Source: a bacterium
GTDB lineage: Bacteria > Spirochaetota > Spirochaetia > Treponematales > Rectinemataceae
Direction of reading: 5' to 3'
NCBI GenBank assembly: GCA_021779995.1
Contig: JAJXZP010000024.1
Location: forward strand, 1 to 34,454
Length of the DNA stretch: 34,454 bases
The position numbers were made by a program, and so were the translations under genes. Of this stretch, positions 9,070 to 17,068 are shown piece by piece (positions within the stretch are counted from its first letter, which is position 1; each line of letters starts with the position of its first letter). The notes under the pieces are model-generated. The model was given only the letters and a program-made list of their open reading frames with translations, was not told where the DNA came from and made no database searches.

Positions 9070-10098
9070 TCAGTAGATGGACGCGAACTTGTCGATGTTG
9101 CTCTTGTCGAACACGAAGGGCTTGCCCATCACCACGACGTTGTTGTCGCCGACGGTGAGAGAGCCCATCTTCCCGACCGTGAAGGACTGGCCCGGGCTCA
9201 CCGAGGTCACGTTGCCCTTGACGAGGAGGTAGGAGATGTAGGTGGCAGTGTAGCCGAGATCGATCGGGTTCCAGAGTTCCATTTCCTGGCAGGTTCCGTC
9301 GGTTATGTACTGCTTCATCTGGGAGGGCAGTCCGAGGCCGGTGAGTTGGATCTTCCCGGCGAGCCCGGCGTCCTCGATGGCCTTGGCCGTGTACATTATG
9401 CCGACAGTCGTCGGGGAAATGATGCCCTTGAGGTTCGGATAGGACTTAAAGAGCCCGGTAGCCTCCCGGTAGCTCTTGTCGGCCAGATCGTCGCCGTAGA
9501 CCACCGCGTCGAGCTTCATGTTCGCGTACTTCGGATCCTGAAGTTCCTTCTTCATGTAGTCGATCCAGGTATTCTGGTTGGTCGCCTGGGCCGTGGCGCT
9601 CAGGATCGCGATCTCGCCCTGGTAATTGAGGAGCTTGGCGATGATCTGGACTTCGGAGCGGCCGATGAGTTCGTCGTTGGAGGCGGCGAGGTGGAGGATG
9701 CGTCCGTCGGGCGCGATGCCGGAATCGAAGGAGATGACCTTGATGCCAGCGGCCATGGCCTTCTTGGCGATGGGCACGAGGGCGTCGGTGTCGTTGGCCG
9801 AGATCTCGATGGCGTTGACGCGTTGGGCGATAAGCGAATCGATGAGGGCAATCTGCCCCTCGGGGGTGGGCGTGCTCGGACCCTGGTAGATGAGGTCGAC
9901 GTTGCCGAGTTCCTTGGCCGCCTGCTCTCCACCCTGATGGGCGGCATCGAAGAACGTATTGCCGAGACTCTTGACGACCATCGCGATCTTGATCTTCCCG
10001 CCGGCAGCCTGGCCCTCCTGCTGCCCGGCCGCGAACGCGAAGGAGGCCGCGAAAAGCCCTGTGACGAGAACCATGAGAACGACTGCGCTCTTCTTCAT
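9070..10098 (-). CDS. sugar (probably rhamnose) ABC transporter substrate-binding protein, RhaS/RbsB family
   Basis: 342 aa with signal peptide MKKSAVVLMVLVTGLFAASFAFAAGQ; IKIAMVVKSLGNTFFDAAHQGGEQAAKELG, IDSLIAQRVNAIEISANDTDALVPIAKKAMAAGIKVISFDSGI. Confidence 0.9.
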   Translation of the reverse strand: MKKSAVVLMVLVTGLFAASFAFAAGQQEGQAAGGKIKIAMVVKSLGNTFFDAAHQGGEQAAKELGNVDLIYQGPSTPTPEGQIALIDSLIAQRVNAIEISANDTDALVPIAKKAMAAGIKVISFDSGIAPDGRILHLAASNDELIGRSEVQIIAKLLNYQGEIAILSATAQATNQNTWIDYMKKELQDPKYANMKLDAVVYGDDLADKSYREATGLFKSYPNLKGIISPTTVGIMYTAKAIEDAGLAGKIQLTGLGLPSQMKQYITDGTCQEMELWNPIDLGYTATYISYLLVKGNVTSVSPGQSFTVGKMGSLTVGDNNVVVMGKPFVFDKSNIDKFASIY

Positions 10099-10129
10099 AA
10101 ATATGCTCCTTTCGAGGAAATATGTGGCT

Positions 10130-10155
10130 TTTCAAAAGTCAAAGGACTTTTGAAA
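10130..10155 (-). promoter_or_regulatory. Hairpin/operator-like inverted repeat in SBP leader
   Basis: Perfect 11-bp inverted repeat tttcaaaagtc (10130-10140) - aaag - gacttttgaaa (10145-10155), 32 nt upstream of the SBP start codon. Confidence 0.6.
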
Positions 10156-10316
10156 GAATCACCGTGGTCTGCGCCATGTGCGCGAGCTGCTCGAGAAGGC
10201 CGGGCGGACTCGAGGCCCCGGCCTTCAATTTTCGACTTCCGGGCCCCGCCCCGGCAAACCCGCGGAATATCCGGGAAATCCCGGTCGTCGCGGAATATAA
10301 AACTAACCTCGGATAA

Positions 10317-10345
10317 ATCCTAGGCTCCGCATCATCAGTTGTCAA
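10317..10345 (-). promoter_or_regulatory. Candidate sigma70-type promoter for the SBP/ABC operon
   Basis: Minus strand TTGACA (10345-10340), 17-nt spacer, TAGGAT (10322-10317). Confidence 0.55.
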
Positions 10346-10407
10346 TCCTGTCTCCCGCCCCGGACGCCAGGATGCACCGAAAGGACGCCTGCCGGGCGTC
10401 AGGTAGC

Positions 10408-10436
10408 TTGATGCTCCCGCTCTCCTGCCATAAAAT
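10408..10436 (+). promoter_or_regulatory. Candidate sigma70-type promoter for the AraC-family gene
   Basis: TTGATG (10408-10413), 17-nt spacer, TAAAAT (10431-10436). Confidence 0.5.
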
Positions 10437-10454
10437 CCTTGACGGAGGCCTCCG

Positions 10455-11357
10455 ACGGACAACCATAAGAGTTTCTTCCGGTATCTGACCTGCAGCGAGG
10501 AAGACGAAAAATGGAGCATCGTCTGCACCGACGCCGGACGGGCGGAAATCGAACCCCGAACAGTCTATCCGCCGAACCTGGAATCCCATCCGCGCCGCTT
10601 CAAGCCCGTGGCCACCGGCCGAATCCTGGACGAATACCAGATTCTCTACATCACGAAAGGTGCCGGATTTTTCGAGAGCGACGCGGCCAGCCGCAGGGTC
10701 GGGGAGGGGACGGTCATGCTTCTGTTCCCCGGTGTCCGCCACGTCTACAAACCCGATTTCGAGGTCGGGTGGACCGAATATTGGGTCGGCTGCCGAGGAG
10801 CCTACGTCGACAACCTCATCGCCCAGGGCTTCATCTCGGCGACGCGTCCCGTGCTGGACATCGGGCTCGATAATCGCGTGCTCGACCTGTTCTCGCGGAT
10901 CCTCGACCTGGTCCGCGACCAGGAGCCGCTCTATCAGATCCGGGCCGGCTCCCTCATCCTCGCCCTCATGGCGGAAATCCTGTCATCCGTGCGCAAGGCG
11001 TCGCTGTCCTCCAGCTCCGAACGGCTCGTGCAGAAGGCCAAGTTCTTCATGGAGGAGCATATCTACGGGGAAATCAACCTGCCGGCCGTCTGCGAAGCCC
11101 TCGGCGTCAGCCCGTCGCACCTCAACGAGGTATTCAAGGCCTACACGGCCATGACCCCGTACCAGTATTTCATCAGCATCAAGATTCAAAAGGCGAAGGA
11201 ACTCCTCACGGAAGGCGACCCGGTCGTAAAGGGCATTGCCTACCGCCTCGGCTTCAAAGACGAATACTATTTTTCCCGGCTCTTCAAGTTGAAGACGGGC
11301 GTTTCGCCCTCCAAATGGAGCGTCAGCGCTCCGATCCCCGTCGATTCCGGATCATAG
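10455..11357 (+). CDS. AraC family transcriptional regulator; putative ACG start codon
   Basis: In-frame sequence upstream of the listed GTG start (10608) reads T/M-DNHKSFFRYLTCSEEDEKWSIVCTDAGRAEIEPRTVYPPNLESHPRRFKPVATGRILDEYQILYITKGAGFFES, like a sugar-locus AraC N-terminal domain; GGAGG at 10444-10448 lies 6 nt before ACG 10455; C-terminal HTH INLPAVCEALGVSPSHLNEVFKAYTAMTPYQYFISIKIQKAKELL...AYRLGFKDEYYFSRLFKLKTGVSPSKW. In-frame TGA at 10440-10442. Confidence 0.85.
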   Translation, partial: TDNHKSFFRYLTCSEEDEKWSIVCTDAGRAEIEPRTVYPPNLESHPRRFKPVATGRILDEYQILYITKGAGFFESDAASRRVGEGTVMLLFPGVRHVYKPDFEVGWTEYWVGCRGAYVDNLIAQGFISATRPVLDIGLDNRVLDLFSRILDLVRDQEPLYQIRAGSLILALMAEILSSVRKASLSSSSERLVQKAKFFMEEHIYGEINLPAVCEALGVSPSHLNEVFKAYTAMTPYQYFISIKIQKAKELLTEGDPVVKGIAYRLGFKDEYYFSRLFKLKTGVSPSKWSVSAPIPVDSGS

Positions 11358-11522
11358 ATCCGCTCGCCGATGTCGACGTGTTGGCGCGGCTAGATGGTAA
11401 TAATATGTAACCGCAGACCGCCCGCCGCGCGATCCGCGCCGCCTATCCACCCCTCCCTGCGCTTTCAATGAACTCGACCGGCGGACATCCTGGAAGGGAC
11501 GCCGGCCGCGGCCAGTCGGTTC

Positions 11523-11555
11523 CGCCGACGAAGATCCGGGATCACGTCGTCGGCG
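11523..11555. promoter_or_regulatory. Nested inverted repeat in the araC-rhaA intergenic region
   Basis: cgccgacga (11523-11531)/tcgtcggcg (11547-11555) enclosing gatcc-g-ggatc. Confidence 0.5.
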
Positions 11556-11715
11556 TGTTTCCGCGAAGTGAGTATCAACCCGCTCGAGCCAATCGTGAAT
11601 GGACAATTCAATTTCGAGGATGCAATAAACAATCCGTCGAGGTACGACATGACGGGCCGGGCGCCAGGCAATCTCTGAATCGGCGATCGGATCGCCGACA
11701 TCCGACAGAAAGCTC

Positions 11716-11745
11716 TTGCGCGAATTGCGTGTTATGTTTTATAAC
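11716..11745 (+). promoter_or_regulatory. Candidate rhaA promoter with palindromic -10 region
   Basis: TTGCGC (11716-11721), 18-nt spacer, TATAAC (11740-11745); -10 lies in inverted repeat gttat-gtttt-ataac. Confidence 0.4.
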
Positions 11746-11856
11746 GCCGGAAGCGTTCCGTGTCCGGAAACGGTGATTCGGCGCCTGCCATGACGGGAAA
11801 AGCAAGATGTTTCGATCATGAGCGCACTTTCGATCTTCAGAACGAGGTGAAAAAGA

Positions 11857-13131
11857 ATGAACGACAACGACAGCTCCATCAGCAAGGCCTTCGAGCTCGC
11901 CCGCGAGCGCTACGGCGAGCTGGGACTCGACGTCGAGGCGGCGATGAAGAAGGTGGATGCCCTGCCCGTCTCCCTGCATTGCTGGCAGGGCGACGACGTG
12001 GGCGGCTTCGAGCGCCCGGGCGCCGTGCTCGCCGGCGGGGGCATTCAGACCACGGGCAACTACCCGGGCAAGGCGCGCAGCGTCGTCGAGCTGCGGGACG
12101 ACATCGAAGAGGTGCTGGCCCTGGTGCCGGGATCCAAGCGGCTTTCCCTGCACGCGTCCTACGGCGATTTCGGCGGCAAGCTCGTCGAGCGCGACGCCAT
12201 CGAGGCCGGCCATTTCTCCGAGTGGATGTCCTGGGCCCGCGCAAAAAAACTCAATCTCGATTTCAACGCGACCCTCTTCTCCCATCCGCTCGCGGCCGAC
12301 GGCTACACCCTCTCCCACCGCGACCAGGCGGTGCGCTCTTTCTGGATCGAGCACGTCAAGCGCTCCCGGGCGATCGCCGCGGCGTTCGGCCGTTTCCAGG
12401 GAAGCCCGTGCGTGAACAACACCTGGCTTCCCGACGGCGCCAAGGACAGTCCCGTGGATCGCCAAGGCTATCGCTCCCGTCTCGTCGAAGCGCTCGATGC
12501 GGTGTTCGCGGCGAAATATCCCGACGCCGAGCTCGAGGACTCGGTCGAAGGCAAGCTCTTCGGCATCGGCTCCGAGTCGTTCGTGGTCGGCTCGCACGAG
12601 TTCTATCTCGGCTACGCCGCGACGCGGAAGCTCTTCGTGACCCTCGATCTGGGGCACTATCACCCGACGGAAAACGTCGCCGACAAGGTGAGCGCCATCC
12701 TGCCCTTCGTGCGCGGCATTCTCGTCCATGTCAGCCGGGGCGTGCGCTGGGACTCGGACCACGTGGCCATCCAATCCGACGAGCTGTCCGAGCTGGCCCG
12801 CGAGATCCTGCGCTCGGGACAGCTGTCGCGCATCAGGGTGGCGCTCGATTACTTCGACGCGTCCATCAACCGCATCGGAGCCTGGGCCATCGGCGCGCGC
12901 TCGACGAGGCGAGCCTTCCTCGCGGCGGCGCTCGAGCCGCGCGAGGCTCTTTTGGCGGCCGACGCCGCCGGCGACGGTTTCACGCGGCTCGCGCTGCTCG
13001 AGGAGGCCAAGTGCCTGCCCTGGAACGCCGTGTGGGACGAGTACTGTCGCCGATCCGGCGTACCGACCGAGCACACGTTCGTCGAAGCCGTCCGCACCTA
13101 CGAACGCGACGTCCTCTCCAAGCGGAACTAG
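11857..13131 (+). CDS. rhaA: L-rhamnose isomerase
   Basis: 424 aa; LPVSLHCWQGDDVGGFE, GGIQTTGNYPGKAR, LDFNATLFSHPLAADGYTLSHRD, LFGIGSESFVVGSHEFYLGYA, HVSRGVRWDSDHV, DYFDASINRIGAWAIG as in E. coli-type RhaA. Confidence 0.95.
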   Translation: MNDNDSSISKAFELARERYGELGLDVEAAMKKVDALPVSLHCWQGDDVGGFERPGAVLAGGGIQTTGNYPGKARSVVELRDDIEEVLALVPGSKRLSLHASYGDFGGKLVERDAIEAGHFSEWMSWARAKKLNLDFNATLFSHPLAADGYTLSHRDQAVRSFWIEHVKRSRAIAAAFGRFQGSPCVNNTWLPDGAKDSPVDRQGYRSRLVEALDAVFAAKYPDAELEDSVEGKLFGIGSESFVVGSHEFYLGYAATRKLFVTLDLGHYHPTENVADKVSAILPFVRGILVHVSRGVRWDSDHVAIQSDELSELAREILRSGQLSRIRVALDYFDASINRIGAWAIGARSTRRAFLAAALEPREALLAADAAGDGFTRLALLEEAKCLPWNAVWDEYCRRSGVPTEHTFVEAVRTYERDVLSKRN

Positions 13132-13140
13132 GGAACGGAC

Positions 13141-14253
13141 ATGGGCAAGCTCGACGTTCTCGTGGAAATTTCGCAGCGCTACGGCGCCGATCCGGATTGG
13201 GTGCTCGCCGGCGGGGGCAACACGTCGTTCAAGGACGAGGATACGCTGTACGTGAAAGCCTCGGGCTTCTCGCTCGGGCAGATCGGCGTGGACGGCTTCT
13301 GCGCGATGGACCGGAAGGCGTTGGACGCGATCTGGACGCGAGGCTATCCGGCGGAACGCGAGGCGAGAGAGGCCGCCGTGCTCCAGGACCTGCTCGCCGC
13401 CCGGCAGTCGGGCGAGCACCGGCGGCCTTCTGTCGAGACGCTCATGCACGGCTTTTTTCCGCATGCCTATGTCGTGCATACGCATCCGGCCATCGTGAAC
13501 GGCCTCTGTTGCGGGAAGGAGGGGGAGGCGGCGTTCCGCCGGCTCTTCGCCCGCGACGCGATCTGGGTGCCCTTCGTCGATCCCGGCTACGTCCTGGCGC
13601 AGGAGGTTCGCTCGAGGGTGGAGGCCTTCCGCGCGAACGCGGGCGCCGTGCCCGCGATCATGCTCATGCAGAATCACGGGCTTCTCGTGGCCGGGGAGAC
13701 CCGCGCCGAGATCGACGAGCTTTCCGCCTCGGTGATTTCGCGCATCGCCTCCGAGCTGCGCCGCAGGCCGGACTTCGCGGCCCGCGCGGTCGACGTCGGG
13801 AGCGTGACGTCCCTGTCGTCGCGCATCGCGGCCCTCGCTCCGCCCCAGCCGTCGCTGCGCTTCCGCGGCGACGCCGAGCTCCTGCGCTTCGCCGCCTCGG
13901 AGGAGGCCTTCGCGCCCCTGTCCGCGGCCTTCAGCCCGGACCACATCGTGTACGCGGGCCACGAGTTCCTGCGCCTGGATTCGCCGGAGAGTCTCGAGGC
14001 CGAGTGGCGCTCCTATGTCGAACGCAACGGCTCTCCTCCCCGGATCGTGCTCATACGGGACCTGGGGGCCTTCTCCTGCGCGCAGGGAGCCCAGGCGGCC
14101 GAGCGGGCCATGGACCTCTTCGTCGACGCCTGCAAGATCGCGATCTACGTCGAGAGCTTCGGCGGCGCGCGGCACATGACGAAGGACCAGATCGACTTCA
14201 TCCGGAATTGGGAGGTCGAGCGCTACCGTTCGCGCGTGGCCGCGGAGGGCTAA
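13141..14253 (+). CDS. class II aldolase/adducin-family protein (possible rhamnulose-1-phosphate aldolase; stand-alone RhaE-like domain)
   Basis: 370 aa; GGGNTSFKDEDTLYVKASG, HGFFPHAYVVHTHPAIVNGL, MLMQNHGLLVAGET; directly follows rhaA with 9 bp between. Confidence 0.85.
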   Translation: MGKLDVLVEISQRYGADPDWVLAGGGNTSFKDEDTLYVKASGFSLGQIGVDGFCAMDRKALDAIWTRGYPAEREAREAAVLQDLLAARQSGEHRRPSVETLMHGFFPHAYVVHTHPAIVNGLCCGKEGEAAFRRLFARDAIWVPFVDPGYVLAQEVRSRVEAFRANAGAVPAIMLMQNHGLLVAGETRAEIDELSASVISRIASELRRRPDFAARAVDVGSVTSLSSRIAALAPPQPSLRFRGDAELLRFAASEEAFAPLSAAFSPDHIVYAGHEFLRLDSPESLEAEWRSYVERNGSPPRIVLIRDLGAFSCAQGAQAAERAMDLFVDACKIAIYVESFGGARHMTKDQIDFIRNWEVERYRSRVAAEG

Positions 14254-14272
14254 GGACCCGTCGTGGGATGGC

Positions 14273-14309
14273 AAAAGGGCTTGCCCCGGAGGGCAGCCCT
14301 TTTCCTTTT
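14273..14309 (+). terminator. Rho-independent terminator (probably bidirectional between converging genes)
   Basis: aaaagggc-t-tgccc-cgga-gggca-gccctttt followed by CCTTTT, 20 nt after the aldolase stop. Confidence 0.8.
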
Positions 14310-14316
14310 AGCGGGG

Positions 14317-14343
14317 ATCCCGATGGCCGTCGGCCATCGGGAT
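14317..14343. repeat. Perfect 12-bp inverted repeat between convergent genes
   Basis: atcccgatggcc (14317-14328) gtc ggccatcgggat (14332-14343). Confidence 0.8.
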
Positions 14344-14360
14344 GCGCCTCGTAGATGATG

Positions 14361-16796
14361 TCAGCCCTTTACGGGAATCCGCATCTTGTAGAAGCTCCTC
14401 CACACGAAGTAGAGGGCGGCCGCGAAGAAGACGATTCCGATGTAGGGGGCCACGTTGCGGAAGGCCACGGAGATGGAGATCTCCATCGCGAGGAGGCCGA
14501 ACAGCGTGGTGAACTTGATGATCGGGTTCATGGCCACCGAGGAGGTGTCCTTGAAGGGGTCGCCCACCGTGTCGCCGATGATGGTGGCGGCGTGGAGATC
14601 CGAGCCCTTGCCCTCGCCCTTGGCCTTGAGGGTCTTGTCGGTCTCGACGATCTTCTTGGCGTTGTCCCAGCAGCCGCCGGCGTTGGCCATGAAGACGGCC
14701 TGGAAGAGGCCGAAGACCGCGATGCCGATCAGGTAGCTCACGAAGAAGGAAATCGGTCTCAGGAGCGCCTGGTCTCCGCCGTCCATGTAGCCGGCGGGGG
14801 CCGAGAAGAAGGCGAAGCCGAGGGCGAAGGAGAAGATCGCGAGGAAGATGTTGTACATGCCCTTCTGCGCGTAGACGGTGCAGATGCGGACGACTTCCTG
14901 CGAGTCCTTGTCGCTCGCGGACTCCATCGACTTGGTGTTGAAGTTCTTCTTGATGAACTCGACCGCGCTGTACGCTCCGGTGGTCACCGCCTGCATGGAG
15001 GCTCCGGAGAACCAGTAGATGACCGCGCCGCCGGCGATGAAGCCGAGGATGGAGAAGGGGTTGAGGATGTTCAGGATCATCTCGGGCTGGATGCCGAAAG
15101 TCTTTCCGATGAGCAGGATGAGCGAGAAGATCATCGTGGTGGCTCCGACCACGGCCGTGCCGATCAGCACGGGCTTGGCGCTCGCCTTGAAGGTATTGCC
15201 CGCCCCGTCGTTCTCCTCGAGGAATTCCTTGGCCACATCGAAGTTGGGCTTGAAGTGGAACTGGTCCTCGATTTCCTTGGCGATGTTCGGGACCTGCTCG
15301 ATGCGCGACAGCTCGTAGACGGACTGGGCGTTGTCGGTGACCGGGCCGTAGGAGTCGACGGCGATGGTCACGGGGCCCATGCCGAGGAAGCCGAAGGCCA
15401 CGAGGCCGAAGGCGAAGACCGCGGGATAGACCATGATGCCGAGGATGAAGGTGCTGGCGAAATAGGCGATGCCCATGAGCAGGATGATGACGAGCCCGAT
15501 CCAGAAGGCGGAGAAGTTGCCGGAAACGAGGCCCGAGAGGATCGTCAGGGAGGCGCCGCCCTCGCGGGAGGCGGTGACGACTTCCTTCGTGTGCTTGGAC
15601 TTCACCGAGGTGAAAATCTTGGTGAACTCGGGAATCAGGGCCGCGCCGATCGTGCCGCAGCTGATGATGATCGAAAGGATGAGCCAGAGGTTGTTCGGGA
15701 GACTGCCCAGCTGCCAGTAGGTCACGCCGAAGGTCATCGCGATCGAGAGGATCGAGGAAATCCAGATGAGGTTCGAGAGCGGCCGCTCGAAGTCGAGCTT
15801 GTCCCGCTTGCCGAAGACGGCCTTGGTGATCGCCTTGTTGATGTAGTACGCGAGAACCGAGGTGACGATCATGAGGACGCGCATCACGAAGATCCAGGTG
15901 AGGAGCGTCAGCTGGTCGGCGGCCTGGCCCACGCCGAGGAGGATGAAGGTGATGAGGGCCACGCCCGTCACGCCGTAGGTCTCGAAGCCGTCGGCCGTGG
16001 GTCCGACCGAGTCGCCGGCGTTGTCGCCGGTGCAGTCGGCGATGACGCCGGGGTTGCGCGGATCGTCTTCCTCGACCTTGAAGACGATCTTCATGAGGTC
16101 CGAGCCGATGTCGGCTATCTTCGTGAAGATGCCGCCCGCGACGCGCAGCGCGCTGGCGCCGAGGGACTCGCCGATCGCGAAGCCCAGGAAGCAGTAGCCC
16201 GCGATGTTGCCGGGCACGAACATCATGATGGAGAGCATCATGATGAGTTCGATGGACACGAGCATCACGCCGATGGACATCCCCGACTGGAGGGGGATGT
16301 TGAGGACGGGTAGCGGCTTGCCCTCGAGCGAGGCGAAGGAGGTCCGGGCGTTGGCGAAGGTGTTCATGCGGATGCCGTACCAGGCGACTCCGTAGGAGCC
16401 GAGGATGCCGAGGACGGAGAAAATGAGGATCGTCACCACGTCTCCGGCCGGCTCGGCCTTGAGGAAGCCGAAGTAGCCGATCAGGCAGATGGCGATGAAG
16501 ACCCAGAGCACGATGAGGAATCTGCCCTGCTGGACGAGATAGGCCTTGCAGGTGCCGAAGATCTTCTCGCCGACCGCCTTCATCGAGTCGTGGACCTTGT
16601 AGCCCTTGACCTGGAGGAACTGGATGAGACCGAAAACGAGCCCCAGCACGCAGATGCCGAGCCCGATAAGGAGCAGAGTCCAGGGCGTGCCCGAGATCTC
16701 TGGGACTTTGAGGTCTGCCTCGCTCGCCATGAGCGGCAATCCGGTTGCAGCGATGGCGAGTATAGAGGCAACCCGCGCAAATGCGGAACGCTTCAT
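14361..16796 (-). CDS. hppA: membrane-bound (H+- or Na+-translocating) pyrophosphatase
   Basis: 811 aa, many TM helices; EEDDPRNPGVIADCTGDNAGDSVGPTADGFETYG, GNTFKASAKP, HAATIIGDTVGDPFKDTSSVAMNPIIKF. Confidence 0.93.
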   Translation of the reverse strand: MKRSAFARVASILAIAATGLPLMASEADLKVPEISGTPWTLLLIGLGICVLGLVFGLIQFLQVKGYKVHDSMKAVGEKIFGTCKAYLVQQGRFLIVLWVFIAICLIGYFGFLKAEPAGDVVTILIFSVLGILGSYGVAWYGIRMNTFANARTSFASLEGKPLPVLNIPLQSGMSIGVMLVSIELIMMLSIMMFVPGNIAGYCFLGFAIGESLGASALRVAGGIFTKIADIGSDLMKIVFKVEEDDPRNPGVIADCTGDNAGDSVGPTADGFETYGVTGVALITFILLGVGQAADQLTLLTWIFVMRVLMIVTSVLAYYINKAITKAVFGKRDKLDFERPLSNLIWISSILSIAMTFGVTYWQLGSLPNNLWLILSIIISCGTIGAALIPEFTKIFTSVKSKHTKEVVTASREGGASLTILSGLVSGNFSAFWIGLVIILLMGIAYFASTFILGIMVYPAVFAFGLVAFGFLGMGPVTIAVDSYGPVTDNAQSVYELSRIEQVPNIAKEIEDQFHFKPNFDVAKEFLEENDGAGNTFKASAKPVLIGTAVVGATTMIFSLILLIGKTFGIQPEMILNILNPFSILGFIAGGAVIYWFSGASMQAVTTGAYSAVEFIKKNFNTKSMESASDKDSQEVVRICTVYAQKGMYNIFLAIFSFALGFAFFSAPAGYMDGGDQALLRPISFFVSYLIGIAVFGLFQAVFMANAGGCWDNAKKIVETDKTLKAKGEGKGSDLHAATIIGDTVGDPFKDTSSVAMNPIIKFTTLFGLLAMEISISVAFRNVAPYIGIVFFAAALYFVWRSFYKMRIPVKG

Positions 16797-16845
16797 CGAA
16801 ACCTCCTATGTTTATGGAGCGATGAGAATGGATAATTCCGGATCG

Positions 16846-16875
16846 ACAGTACCGCAACATCAAATCGAGTGTCAA
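16846..16875 (-). promoter_or_regulatory. Candidate sigma70-type promoter for the pyrophosphatase gene
   Basis: Minus strand TTGACA (16875-16870), 18-nt spacer, TACTGT (16851-16846). Confidence 0.5.
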
Positions 16876-17068
16876 CAATAACGGAAGGAAGGTGCGCGGC
16901 CCTGCGGTGACCGAGGGGGAATTCGCCCCGCGCGAAGGCCGCGACCAGGGACAAGATGCGCGATCCCTTGTGGCGCCGGCCTGGGACCGCGGGGATATGG
17001 TCGGACCGCGTGCGGACGGAACTCACCCGTCGCGCACGCGCATCGCACGGCACGAAAGAGCTGCCGGC

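Noticed and set aside
11608-14274. 888-aa minus ORF opposite rhaA and aldolase genes
   Set aside because: Antisense shadow ORF; compositionally biased, no domains, conflicts with two strongly recognised plus-strand genes.
11760-14354. 864-aa plus ORF overlapping rhaA and the aldolase
   Set aside because: Out-of-frame Arg/Ala/Gly-rich translation across two real genes.
14308-16878. 856-aa minus ORF overlapping the pyrophosphatase in another frame, and 652-aa plus ORF 14355-16313
   Set aside because: Shadow frames; the 14361-16796 minus frame carries the pyrophosphatase motifs and membrane-like hydrophobicity.
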